NCBI RefSeq assembly: GCF_014650755.1
Contig: NZ_BMVO01000014.1
Coordinates: 109,632 to 173,631 of the forward strand
DNA from: Streptomyces chryseus
Lineage (GTDB): Bacteria; Actinomycetota; Actinomycetes; Streptomycetales; Streptomycetaceae
Length of the DNA: 64,000 bases
Direction of reading: 5' to 3'
In this document: one piece after another, positions 33,656-41,775 of the stretch
How positions within the stretch are numbered: the stretch's first letter is position 1
How the letters are laid out: every line of letters starts with the position of its first letter
Notes under the pieces: model-generated
Databases searched by the model: none
What the model saw: the letters and a program-made list of their open reading frames with translations, nothing else
Told to the model about the DNA's origin: nothing
Position numbers and translations under genes: made by a program

Positions 33656-34011
33656 CGCAGGCTGCCGACCGGCGCCACGATCACGGCCGCCTTCGAGCAC
33701 ACCCAGTGCGGATCGGGCCCCAGCTCCGGCTCGACCGCGAGCGCGTGCGGCTCCGCGTCGGTGCACACGGGGCAGATCGGCCAGCGGCCGTACTTCTCCA
33801 GCAGGGCGTCCTGTACGTCCTGGGCGATCAGGCCCGTGACGAACGCGACCCCCGCGGGCCACTGCTCCACCCACCAGCGGCGGTGCACTATCGCGTCCTC
33901 GACCAGCGACACGACGTCCGCCCGGGCCACGTCACGGGCCGTGAGGTCGGCCATGACCAGGGCTCGGGCGACGTGCAGCGCCTGCTCCGTGGGGGAGGGA
34001 ATCGGGTCCAT
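33652..34011 (-). CDS. Conserved hypothetical protein with CPVC motif
   Basis: 119 residues. The N-terminal two thirds look helical (EQALHVARALVMADLTARDVARADVVSLVEDA). The C-terminal part has WPICPVCTDAEPHAL and HWVCSK, which could form a Cys3His zinc site. I recognise it only as a Streptomyces conserved protein. It is translationally coupled to DUF4031, so the two probably act together. It is divergent from the MurR/RpiR regulator gene. Confidence 0.7.
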   Translation of the reverse strand: MDPIPSPTEQALHVARALVMADLTARDVARADVVSLVEDAIVHRRWWVEQWPAGVAFVTGLIAQDVQDALLEKYGRWPICPVCTDAEPHALAVEPELGPDPHWVCSKAAVIVAPVGSLR

Positions 34012-34071
34012 ACAGCCATTGTCGCGCGCCGCACCCGGGCGCCCTCGGCCCGTACCGCACGGAACACGGGG

Positions 34072-34101
34072 TTGACTGCCCGCGCCAGCCGAAAATATCT
34101 T
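34072..34101 (+). promoter_or_regulatory. Promoter of the MurR/RpiR regulator, leaderless
   Basis: TTGACT and TATCTT with an 18-base spacer. The expected start site, about 7 bases after the -10, falls on the GTG start codon, so the message should be leaderless. Palindromic half-sites (GAAA...TTTC at 34091-34103, TCAC-CT-GTGA, and TTTCAC repeated downstream) surround it and may be autoregulatory. Confidence 0.6.
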
Positions 34102-34107
34102 TCACCT

Positions 34108-35034
34108 GTGACCAACCCCGTGAAGGAAAGTTTCACCAGCGCCTCCGCCCCGCCCGCCCCCGCCGCCCTCGCGGCCAAGGTCCGGACCCTGGCCCCCTCC
34201 ATGACCCGCTCCATGCAGCGCGTCGCGGAAGCCGTCGCCGCCGACCCGGCCGGCTGCGCCGCCCTCACGGTCACCGGCCTCGCGGAGCTCACCGGCACCA
34301 GCGAGGCCACCGTCGTCCGCACCGCCCGCCTCCTCGGCTACCCCGGCTACCGTGACCTGCGCCTGGCGCTCGCCGGACTCGCCGCCCAGCAGCAGTCCGG
34401 CCGCGCGCCCGCCGTGACCGCCGACATCGCCGTCGACGACCCGATCGCGGACGTCGTGGCGAAGCTGGCGTACGACGAGCAGCAGACCCTCGCCGACACC
34501 GCCGCCGGCCTCGACACCGTCCAGCTCGGCGCGGCCGTCACCGCCCTGGCCGCAGCCCGCCGCATCGACATCTACGGCGTCGGCGCCTCCTCCCTCGTCG
34601 GCATGGACCTCGCCCAGAAGCTGCTGCGCATCGGCCTGATCGCACACGCCCACACCGACCCGCACCTCGCCGTCACCAACGCCGTCCAGCTCCGCTCCGG
34701 CGACGTGGCGATAGCCATCACGCACTCCGGTTCGACCGGCGACGCCATCGAGCCGCTGCGCGTCGCCTTCGACCGGGGCGCCACCACGGTCGCGATCACG
34801 GGCCGCCCGGACGGGCCCGTGTCGCAGTACGCCGACCACGTCCTCACCACGTCGACCGCCCGCGAGAGCGAATTGCGCCCGGCGGCCATGTCCAGCCGTA
34901 CGAGCCAACTGCTCGTCGTGGACTGCCTGTTCATAGGCGTGGCCCAGCGCACGTACGAGACGGCGGCCCCCGCCCTCGCCGCCTCCTACGAGGCGCTGGC
35001 CCACCGCCACACGCCCCGCGGCACCAGCCGCTAG
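34108..35034 (+). CDS. MurR/RpiR family transcriptional regulator
   Basis: 308 residues. An N-terminal helix-turn-helix of RpiR type (LTVTGLAELTGTSEATVVRTARLLGYPGYRDLRLAL) is followed by a SIS sugar-phosphate isomerase-like domain (IDIYGVGASSLVGMDLAQKLLRIG, ITHSGSTGDAIEPLRVA). The GTG at 34108 has no ribosome site and coincides with the predicted transcription start. It sits directly before murQ and a PTS permease, so MurNAc-6-phosphate is the likely effector. Whether it represses or activates cannot be read from the sequence. Confidence 0.88.
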   Translation: MTNPVKESFTSASAPPAPAALAAKVRTLAPSMTRSMQRVAEAVAADPAGCAALTVTGLAELTGTSEATVVRTARLLGYPGYRDLRLALAGLAAQQQSGRAPAVTADIAVDDPIADVVAKLAYDEQQTLADTAAGLDTVQLGAAVTALAAARRIDIYGVGASSLVGMDLAQKLLRIGLIAHAHTDPHLAVTNAVQLRSGDVAIAITHSGSTGDAIEPLRVAFDRGATTVAITGRPDGPVSQYADHVLTTSTARESELRPAAMSSRTSQLLVVDCLFIGVAQRTYETAAPALAASYEALAHRHTPRGTSR

Positions 35035-35106
35035 CCCAGCGTCCTCGGGCACGCGAAGCAGTACGGACCCGCGATCCGCAGTAGACGAGAAAGAGCCGCA
35101 CTCCTC

Positions 35107-36054
35107 ATGACCTCCACCTCTCCGACGTACGGCGCACTGCGCGCCCAGCTCGCCACCCTCACCACCGAGGCCTTCCGTCCCGAGCTCGCCGACATCGACC
35201 GGCTTCCGACCGCCGAGATCGCCCGCATCATGAACGGCGAGGACCGCTCCGTCCCCGAGGCCGTCGCCGCCCGGCTCCCGCAGATCGCCGCCGCCATCGA
35301 CGCCACCGCCGCGCGGATGGCCCGCGGCGGCCGGCTGATCTACCTGGGCGCCGGAACGGCGGGACGGCTCGGCGTGCTGGACGCGAGCGAGTGCCCGCCG
35401 ACCTTCAACACCGACCCCGCCGAGGTCGTCGGCCTGATCGCCGGCGGACCCTCCGCGATGATCAAGGCGGTGGAAGGCGCGGAGGACTCCAAGGAGCTCG
35501 CGGCGGCCGACCTGGACGCACTCGGCCTGACCGCCGACGACACCGTCGTCGGCATCTCGGCCTCCGGCCGCACCCCGTACGCGATCGGCGCCGTCGAGCA
35601 CGCCCGTCGCGCCGGCGCCCTCACCATCGGCCTGTCGTGCAACGAGGACAGCGCGCTGGGGGCCGCCGCCGAGCACGGCCTGGAGATCGTCGTCGGCCCC
35701 GAACTGCTCACCGGCTCCACCCGCCTCAAGGCCGGCACGGCCCAGAAGCTCGTCCTGAACATGATCTCGACGATCACGATGATCCGGCTCGGCAAGACGT
35801 ACGGAAACCTCATGGTCGACGTACGCGCCTCCAACGAGAAGCTGCGCGCCCGCTCCCGCCGCATCGTCGCGCTCGCCACGGGCGCGCCCGACCCGGAGAT
35901 CGAGGCCGCGCTCGCCGCCACCGGCGGAGAGGTGAAGAACGCCATCCTGGTGATCCTCGGGGCGGTCGACGGCCCCACCGCCGCCACACTCCTCGACGAA
36001 GCGCGCGGCCACTTGCGCGTGGCGCTCCGCGCCGCGGCGGCCCGTACGCCCTGA
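35107..36054 (+). CDS. murQ: N-acetylmuramic acid 6-phosphate etherase
   Basis: 315 residues with a SIS fold. LIYLGAGTAGRLGVLDASECPPTF, the catalytic EGAEDS block (E123, E126) and LLTGSTRLKAGTAQKLVLN are diagnostic of MurQ. It cleaves the D-lactyl ether of MurNAc-6-P to give GlcNAc-6-P, which NagA (encoded at 54.9 kb) can deacetylate. It follows the MurR/RpiR gene by 72 bases and precedes the EIIBC gene by 41. It is cytoplasmic and at full family length. Confidence 0.95.
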   Translation: MTSTSPTYGALRAQLATLTTEAFRPELADIDRLPTAEIARIMNGEDRSVPEAVAARLPQIAAAIDATAARMARGGRLIYLGAGTAGRLGVLDASECPPTFNTDPAEVVGLIAGGPSAMIKAVEGAEDSKELAAADLDALGLTADDTVVGISASGRTPYAIGAVEHARRAGALTIGLSCNEDSALGAAAEHGLEIVVGPELLTGSTRLKAGTAQKLVLNMISTITMIRLGKTYGNLMVDVRASNEKLRARSRRIVALATGAPDPEIEAALAATGGEVKNAILVILGAVDGPTAATLLDEARGHLRVALRAAAARTP

Positions 36055-36095
36055 ACTGGGACGTACCACCCCCGCACAGCAAGGCACCACGCACC

Positions 36096-37628
36096 ATGAC
36101 AGAGAACAAGAACCGCGCCACCGCCGCCGCGATCCTTCCGCTCGTCGGAGGCGCGGGGAACGTCACCTCCATCGCCCACTGCATGACCCGCCTGCGTCTC
36201 GGCCTGCGCGACCGCTCCCTGGTCCAGGACGAGCGGCTGGCGGCCCTCCCCGCCGTCCTGGGCGTGGTCGAGGACACCACGTACCAGATCGTCCTCGGCC
36301 CCGGCACGGTCGCCCGGGTCACCCCGGAGTTCGAGGCCCTGGTCGCGGAGGAACGCGCGGCGGCCCCGGCCGCGCCACCCGCCCCCCTCACCGCCGACGG
36401 ACTCACCGCCGACGGGCTCGCCGCGCAGGGGGCGGCGATCAGGGCCGAGCGGAAGGCCAGGAACGCCACCCCCTTCAAGCTCTTCCTGCGCAGGATCGCG
36501 AACATCTTCGTCCCGCTGATCCCCGCCCTCATCGGCTGCGGCATCATCGCCGGTTTCAACGGCCTGATGGTCAACCTCGGATGGCTCCCCGCCGTCACCC
36601 CCGCCCTCGCCGCCATCGCCACCGGCTTCATGGCCCTGATCGCCGTCTTCGTCGGCCTCAACACCGCGAAGGAGTTCGGCGGTACGCCGATCCTGGGCGG
36701 CGCGGTCGCCGCCATCATCGTCTTCCCGGGCGTCACCAAGATCGACGCGTTCGGCCAGTCGCTCTCGCCCGGCCAGGGCGGCGTCCTCGGCGCGCTCGGC
36801 GCGGCGGTCCTCGCGGTGTACGTCGAGAAGTGGTGCCGCCGGTGGGTCCCGGAGGCCCTCGACGTCCTCGTCACGCCGACCCTCACCGTCCTGGTCTCCG
36901 GCCTCGTCACCGTCTTCGGCCTGATGTTCGTGGCCGGTGAGATCTCCACCGCCATCGGCGACTTCGCGGACTGGTTGCTGGCGACCGGCGGCGCGGCGGC
37001 CGGCTTCGTGCTCGGCGGCCTGTTCCTGCCCCTGGTCATGCTCGGCCTGCACCAGGCCCTCATCCCGATCCACACCACCCTCATCGAGCAGCAGGGCTTC
37101 ACGGTCCTCCTGCCGATCCTCGCCATGGCCGGCGCGGGCCAGGTCGGCGCGGCCGCCGCCGTGTACGTCCGCCTCCCCCGCAACGGTTCGGTCCGACGCA
37201 CCATCAAGTCCGCGCTCCCCGCCGGTTTCCTCGGCGTGGGCGAGCCCCTCATCTACGGCGTCTCGCTGCCCCTCGGGCGCCCGTTCGTCACCGCGTGCGT
37301 CGGCGGCGCGTTCGGCGGCGGCTTCGTCGGCCTGTTCAACCAGCTCGGGGACTCGGTCGGCTCCACCGCCATCGGCCCGTCCGGCTGGGCCCTGTTCCCC
37401 CTCCTGGCCGGCAACCAGGGCATGGGCGTGATGGTCGCGGTGTACGCCGCCGGGCTGGCCGTCGGTTACGCCGCCGGGTTCCTCGCCACGTACTTCTTCG
37501 GCTTCAGCAGGCAGATGCTGACCGACCTGAACGCGGACGACGACACCGGCACCGGCCTGATCGCCGCCTCCGGCGGCCCCACCCCGCCCGCTCCGGGCGC
37601 CCCGGAGAAGACACCCGCATCGCTCTGA
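36096..37628 (+). CDS. murP: PTS EIIBC permease, probably MurNAc-specific
   Basis: 510 residues. An N-terminal EIIB domain has the phosphorylation cysteine in AHCMTRLRL (C29). An Ala/Pro linker leads to an EIIC domain of about ten helices with LGVGEPLIYGVSLPL, the EIIC signature. The domain order B-C without an EIIA matches MurP, which needs the glucose-type EIIA encoded elsewhere. Its place after murQ makes MurNAc import with phosphorylation the best inference; sucrose or beta-glucoside EIIBC proteins look similar. A strong terminator follows. Confidence 0.82.
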   Translation: MTENKNRATAAAILPLVGGAGNVTSIAHCMTRLRLGLRDRSLVQDERLAALPAVLGVVEDTTYQIVLGPGTVARVTPEFEALVAEERAAAPAAPPAPLTADGLTADGLAAQGAAIRAERKARNATPFKLFLRRIANIFVPLIPALIGCGIIAGFNGLMVNLGWLPAVTPALAAIATGFMALIAVFVGLNTAKEFGGTPILGGAVAAIIVFPGVTKIDAFGQSLSPGQGGVLGALGAAVLAVYVEKWCRRWVPEALDVLVTPTLTVLVSGLVTVFGLMFVAGEISTAIGDFADWLLATGGAAAGFVLGGLFLPLVMLGLHQALIPIHTTLIEQQGFTVLLPILAMAGAGQVGAAAAVYVRLPRNGSVRRTIKSALPAGFLGVGEPLIYGVSLPLGRPFVTACVGGAFGGGFVGLFNQLGDSVGSTAIGPSGWALFPLLAGNQGMGVMVAVYAAGLAVGYAAGFLATYFFGFSRQMLTDLNADDDTGTGLIAASGGPTPPAPGAPEKTPASL

Positions 37629-37650
37629 TCACTTCCTCACCACAATTCAC

Positions 37651-37682
37651 ACGGGTCGCTCCCCTTTTGGGGAGTGGCCCGT
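37651..37682 (+). terminator. Terminator of the MurNAc operon
   Basis: CTCCCC-TTTT-GGGGAG is a perfect core stem extended outward by ACGGG/CCCGT with one mismatch pair, followed by TATTCT. It begins 23 bases after the permease stop codon. Confidence 0.8.
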
Positions 37683-37778
37683 TATTCTGCGCTGACACGA
37701 TCACTCGATCGTCTTCGCGGCCGTCGCCACTTCTTCCGGCTTCCGACGCCGCCATGTGACCTGTGGGGGGTCCCGTAC

Positions 37779-39467
37779 ATGCGCCCAGTGCGCCCTCTTT
37801 CGCATGCCGCCGTACGCGCGGCAGCGGTCTTCACCCTCGCGGCGGGCCTGACCGTTCCCGCCCTGGTGACGGCTCCAGCCGCCCATGCCGCACCCGCTGC
37901 GGACGTCGCCGGCGTCACCACCTTCGACGACGGACGGCTCAACGTCGCCCTGGCCGCCCAGGCGTTGTGGGTCAAGGTCGACATCCTGGCGTCGGAGCAG
38001 CCCGGCGCCGAGGTGCTCGCCTCGACCGACGACCTCACCTGGGAATCGACCGGCTCCACCTACGGCTGGGCCACCACCGACGCGCCCGCCCTGCCCGAGG
38101 GAACCGCCCTCGGCGACTACCCGGTGGCCGTCACCTACCGACTGCCCGGCGGCAAGGTCCAGCGCTGGCAGGCCCCGGACGGTACGTACAGCTACAAGCT
38201 CCGCACCGGAGTCGAGAAGGCCGCCTTCGACCGCGCGTCGCTCGACTACGACCACCGCACCGCCGTGCTCAGCGGCACGGCCACCACCTACGACCCGCGC
38301 ACCGGTGAGCGCACCCCGGCCCGCGCCGGCACCAGGGTGGCGATCCAGTACGCGCTGAACGGCAACGGCGTCTACAAGACGGTCACGTCGATCGTCATGA
38401 CCGACGCCGCCGGCGCGTTCTCGCTGACCGCCACCCCGGTCGCACCCATGACCGGCGTCGAAGCGACCGTCGTGCAGCCGGCCGCCGACACCGACCCGGA
38501 CAACGCCCTCGACATCGACGCGCTCCCGATCGAGCGGACCAAGTACCGCATCACCGCCAAGCTCGGCAGCAAGCGCGTCCAGTCCGGCGACTCCGTCCGG
38601 GTCACCGGGCGCGCCGAGCGGCTGACCGCCGACGGCTGGAAGCCCTTCGCGGGCGAGACCGTGGTGTCCGCCTCCCAGGCCCCGGACCACTACACGCCCA
38701 CCGTCCCCGGCCTCATGGGCAGCGCGAAGACCGCCGCCGACGGCACCTTCGGCTACGGAGCGAAGGCGACCCGCACGACCGAGGTGCACACCTTCCTGAA
38801 GCCGAGCGCCTTCCTCCAGGAGGCCCCGTCGGCCCTCGGCTCGGTCGCCGTGCCCCAGAAGTTCAAGTTCACCGGCGTCAAGATCTCCATCGACGCGTAC
38901 GGCGCCCTCAAGGCCACCGGCAAGTTCGCCGCGGCGTACTGCGAGAACGAGAAGGTCGTCCTCCAGTCCTCCGCGAACGGCCGCGACGGCTGGGCCGAAC
39001 TCAAGAAGGGCACGACCCAGTACGACGGCAACGGCAGCGGCTGCTCCTTCACGCTGGAGACCGGCGGCTTCGTCAACGCGCACTACCGCGTCGCGCACGC
39101 CGAGACCGACCGCTTCGTCGGCGGCACCTCCACGCCCGTGCGGGTCTGCCGTACCGCCACCAAGTTCGCGTCGTTCAAGATCAGCAACACCCGCCCGGCC
39201 AAGAACGCCTCCTTCACCGCCTCCGGCACGCTCCAGCGGTACACCGACGGCAAGTGGCGGGGATACGGCGGAGCCAAGGTCACCCTGGTCTTCAAGCCCA
39301 AGAGCGAGAACCAGTGGTACTGGGTCTCCAAGGGCAAGACCACCAGCGGCGGCAAGTACAGCCTCAAGGGCGCCGGTTACGCGGACGGCGACTGGGTCGT
39401 CGTCCTCGAACCCGACGCCAAGCACTTCTACACCGAGTCCAAGAAGGTGTACGTCAATGTCCGCTGA
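37779..39467 (+). CDS. Large secreted YVDVR-family protein, copy D
   Basis: 562 residues from the ATG at 37779 with GGGGGG about 8 bases upstream. A Sec signal peptide (MRPVRPLSHAAVRAAAV to AHA, about 38 residues) is followed by several beta-sandwich-like repeats (for example SGTATTYDPRTGERTPARAG, TGRAERLTADGWKPFAG, ASGTLQRYTDGKWRGYGG), each reading like the C-terminal module of copies A-C, and it ends KVYVNVR. No membrane anchor or sortase motif is present. The next gene overlaps it by 11 bases, so D and E are made together. Function is unknown; a multi-domain extracellular structural or adhesive protein is a guess. Confidence 0.8.
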   Translation: MRPVRPLSHAAVRAAAVFTLAAGLTVPALVTAPAAHAAPAADVAGVTTFDDGRLNVALAAQALWVKVDILASEQPGAEVLASTDDLTWESTGSTYGWATTDAPALPEGTALGDYPVAVTYRLPGGKVQRWQAPDGTYSYKLRTGVEKAAFDRASLDYDHRTAVLSGTATTYDPRTGERTPARAGTRVAIQYALNGNGVYKTVTSIVMTDAAGAFSLTATPVAPMTGVEATVVQPAADTDPDNALDIDALPIERTKYRITAKLGSKRVQSGDSVRVTGRAERLTADGWKPFAGETVVSASQAPDHYTPTVPGLMGSAKTAADGTFGYGAKATRTTEVHTFLKPSAFLQEAPSALGSVAVPQKFKFTGVKISIDAYGALKATGKFAAAYCENEKVVLQSSANGRDGWAELKKGTTQYDGNGSGCSFTLETGGFVNAHYRVAHAETDRFVGGTSTPVRVCRTATKFASFKISNTRPAKNASFTASGTLQRYTDGKWRGYGGAKVTLVFKPKSENQWYWVSKGKTTSGGKYSLKGAGYADGDWVVVLEPDAKHFYTESKKVYVNVR

Positions 39468-41142
39468 GCGCACAGCCACCCGCGGCCTCACGCTGCTCAC
39501 CACCACCGCGCTGCTCGCCCTGGGCACGGTCACCCTCGGCCCGGGCACCGCCCACGCCGCCGACGCCGCACCGGTCGGCATCGGCCGCGCCGTCACCGAC
39601 AGCGACCGGCGCGGCCTGTTCTCGGTCAGCGCCTGGACCGACGCCACCGGGGCCGACATCGTCTCCGTCTCCGCGCGCATCCGCAGCGGCGCCGACGTCG
39701 TCACCGAGGTCCCCGCCCTGACCGAACAGTCCTGGGACAAGGGCCGCTTCCGGGTCCCCGAGAGCGCGATGCTCAAGCTGACCGAGGACCGGGGCGCCAT
39801 TCCCGCCCTCGGCCGGTACGCGATCGACGTGACCGCGAAGGACAGCAAGGGCAACACCACCACCCGGCAGGACGCGGGCGTACTCGACTTCACTCTCACC
39901 CCGAGGTTCGGCGAGCTGAAGCAGGAGAACAACCCGAACCGCGAGAACCCCCGGCTGCGGCTGCGGACGACCCTCATGGGCGAGCAGCCCGGCAGCGGCG
40001 ATCTGGTGCCCCTCGACAACGCCACGGTCACCTTCTTCCGTACGTACACCGGGGACAAGCCGGAGCCCGCCGCCTCGGTGACCGCCGTGACGGACGCCTC
40101 GGGCGCGGTCACCAGCCCCGAGATCGAAATCCGGGGCTGGGCGAACCTCAGGGCCGCGCACACCGCGAACACCGCCACGGCCCACGGCTCCGCGGCGGTC
40201 CACGCGGGTCTGAGCATCACGCCGTACACCGTGAAGGTGACCGCCAGGGCCGACCGGGCGCGCCTGCTGCCCGGAGACGCGGCCACCGTCACCGGCCGCG
40301 TGACGCACGGCGCCGCGAACACCCCGGTCGAGGGCACCGACATCTCCGTCGGCTTCCGGTACGGCGGCGGCAGCGGCCCCACCGCCCCCAAGACGGTCAG
40401 GACCGACGCCGACGGCCGCTTCACCGCCACGCTCACCGGCGCCACCGGCCTCAGCCTCAGCGGCTGGAGCGCACAGCCCGCCGAGTTCTACGTCAGCGGG
40501 GAGGCGACCGGGGCGCTCGCCGTACCGGTCGAGTCCGCGCTGCGCGGTGTCCGTTCCACCCTCGCGGCCGACCACAAGGTGACCGTCACCGGATCGGTCG
40601 CGGCCGTCTACGACCGCGAGGCCCGCTTCGCCGAGGAGCCCGTACAACTGCAGCACTCCAAGGACGGCCGGACCGGCTGGACGAAGGTCGCCTCGGCGAA
40701 GACGGCGTACTACAGCGGGGAGTTCTCCCTGTCGGCCAAGGGCAGCGACGGCGGCTACTACCGCGTGCACCACCCGGTCACCGACGCGTACGCCGAGAGC
40801 TTCGGCCCGGCCCACCACCTCACCCGCACCGCGACCCGGGTCACCTCGGTCAACGCCGGTCCGGAGCCGGTGACGAAGGGCAAGACGGTCACGGTGACGG
40901 GCGTGCTCCAGGAGAAGTCCGGGAGCGGGTGGAAGGCGTACCGGGGGAAGGCCGTCGACCTGTACTTCCAGGCCAAGGGCTCCACGAAGTGGTCGTACGT
41001 CACGTGGGGCAGGCCGGCGTCGAACGGCAAGATCACCCTGAAGACCAAGGCCGTCAAGGACGGCACCTGGACCTTCCGTCACGTCGGCGACAGCAAGCAC
41101 TTCAACAGCACGTCGGGCACCGACTACGTCGACGTGCGCTGA
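39457..41142 (+). CDS. Large secreted YVDVR-family protein, copy E
   Basis: 561 residues. A signal peptide (ATRGLTLLTTTALLALG to AHA, about 34 residues) precedes an N-terminal domain and at least three beta-rich modules (TARADRARLLPGDAATVTGR, TLAADHKVTVTGSVAAVYDR, GPEPVTKGKTVTVTGVLQEK). The last module has the GPEPV-KGKTVTVTG opening and the DYVDVR end seen in the 4-7 kb copies. The coding start overlaps the end of D by 11 bases. No catalytic motif is visible. The nearly equal length of D and E and their shared end suggest an old duplication. Confidence 0.8.
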   Translation: MSAERTATRGLTLLTTTALLALGTVTLGPGTAHAADAAPVGIGRAVTDSDRRGLFSVSAWTDATGADIVSVSARIRSGADVVTEVPALTEQSWDKGRFRVPESAMLKLTEDRGAIPALGRYAIDVTAKDSKGNTTTRQDAGVLDFTLTPRFGELKQENNPNRENPRLRLRTTLMGEQPGSGDLVPLDNATVTFFRTYTGDKPEPAASVTAVTDASGAVTSPEIEIRGWANLRAAHTANTATAHGSAAVHAGLSITPYTVKVTARADRARLLPGDAATVTGRVTHGAANTPVEGTDISVGFRYGGGSGPTAPKTVRTDADGRFTATLTGATGLSLSGWSAQPAEFYVSGEATGALAVPVESALRGVRSTLAADHKVTVTGSVAAVYDREARFAEEPVQLQHSKDGRTGWTKVASAKTAYYSGEFSLSAKGSDGGYYRVHHPVTDAYAESFGPAHHLTRTATRVTSVNAGPEPVTKGKTVTVTGVLQEKSGSGWKAYRGKAVDLYFQAKGSTKWSYVTWGRPASNGKITLKTKAVKDGTWTFRHVGDSKHFNSTSGTDYVDVR

Positions 41143-41183
41143 CCCGTCCACCGCATCGCGCACCGCACCGCACCGCGTCGAGG

Positions 41184-41210
41184 GCGGCACCCCGGACCAG
41201 GGGGTGCCGC
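41184..41210. terminator. Terminator after copy E
   Basis: GCGGCACCCC and GGGGTGCCGC form a perfect 10-bp stem with a 7-base loop, between convergent genes. Confidence 0.75.
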
Positions 41211-41226
41211 TCTTGTGCGTCGCGTC

Positions 41227-41448
41227 TCACGGCAGTCGCCCCTCCGCGTTGATCTCTCTCACCCGCGCTCTCAGCACCTCCCCGAGCGCGACCGGCCGCA
41301 CGTCGTCCGGCGGACAGTCCCACTCCTTGCCGCCGCCGGGCGGTCGTAGCTGTACGTAAGTGCCCACCCGGCCCATGACCCGGCCCACGCGCCCGTCCCG
41401 GACGTCCACGGCGTATGCCCCCGGCTCCGGCGGCTCCTCCCGGCTCAC
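41227..41448 (-). CDS. Small conserved protein, GTGA-coupled
   Basis: 73 residues from a GTG overlapping the stop of the preceding small gene (GTGA, 41448-41445). The sequence AYAVDVRDGRVGRVMGRVGTYVQLRPPGGGKEWDCPPDDVRPV looks like a small SH3-like or beta-barrel fold. I recall homologues in Streptomyces next to Scr1/DUF397 loci. Function is unknown. Coupling to the partner gene and the shared divergent promoter region with the HTH gene suggest one functional unit. Confidence 0.65.
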   Translation of the reverse strand: MSREEPPEPGAYAVDVRDGRVGRVMGRVGTYVQLRPPGGGKEWDCPPDDVRPVALGEVLRARVREINAEGRLP

Positions 41449-41660
41449 GGCTTCAACGCCTGGAGGAGGGCGGCCAGCCGCATCGCGGTGTCCAGGTTGC
41501 AACGCCCCAGGTCAACCAGCGGATACGGGGCCTCGCTCGCCAGCGACACCACGTCCACCCGCAGCGACGGCAGCGTCACGTCGACCACTCCGAGGCCCTT
41601 GCGCAACTGGGCCACCACTTCTTCCGCAGCCCGCAGCCGCTCCGGCGATCGCACCACCAT
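41445..41660 (-). CDS. Small helical protein divergent from the HTH gene
   Basis: About 71 residues from the ATG at 41660, with GGAGG about 9 bases upstream; an ATG at 41678 is also in frame. The body (PERLRAAEEVVAQLRKGLGVVDVTLPSLRVDVVSL to NLDTAMRLAALLQAL) is amphipathic. Family unknown. It is translationally coupled to the downstream 73-residue protein. Confidence 0.6.
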   Translation of the reverse strand: MVVRSPERLRAAEEVVAQLRKGLGVVDVTLPSLRVDVVSLASEAPYPLVDLGRCNLDTAMRLAALLQALKP

Positions 41661-41697
41661 GTCCAGGCACCTCCACACGCTGAGTGTTCACTTCCCT

Positions 41698-41727
41698 CAC
41701 ACAGAGTGTCCGATCGCGCACTAATCT
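41698..41727 (+). promoter_or_regulatory. Candidate promoter of the HTH/DUF397 pair
   Basis: CTCACA and TAATCT with an 18-base spacer. Two imperfect direct repeats, GAGTGTTC and GAGTGTCC, overlap the -35 region and could be operator half-sites for the HTH protein. Confidence 0.4.
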
Positions 41728-41775
41728 GGGGGCGAAGACGGCCCAACAACCCCATATGTACGACAGGGAGTTGCC

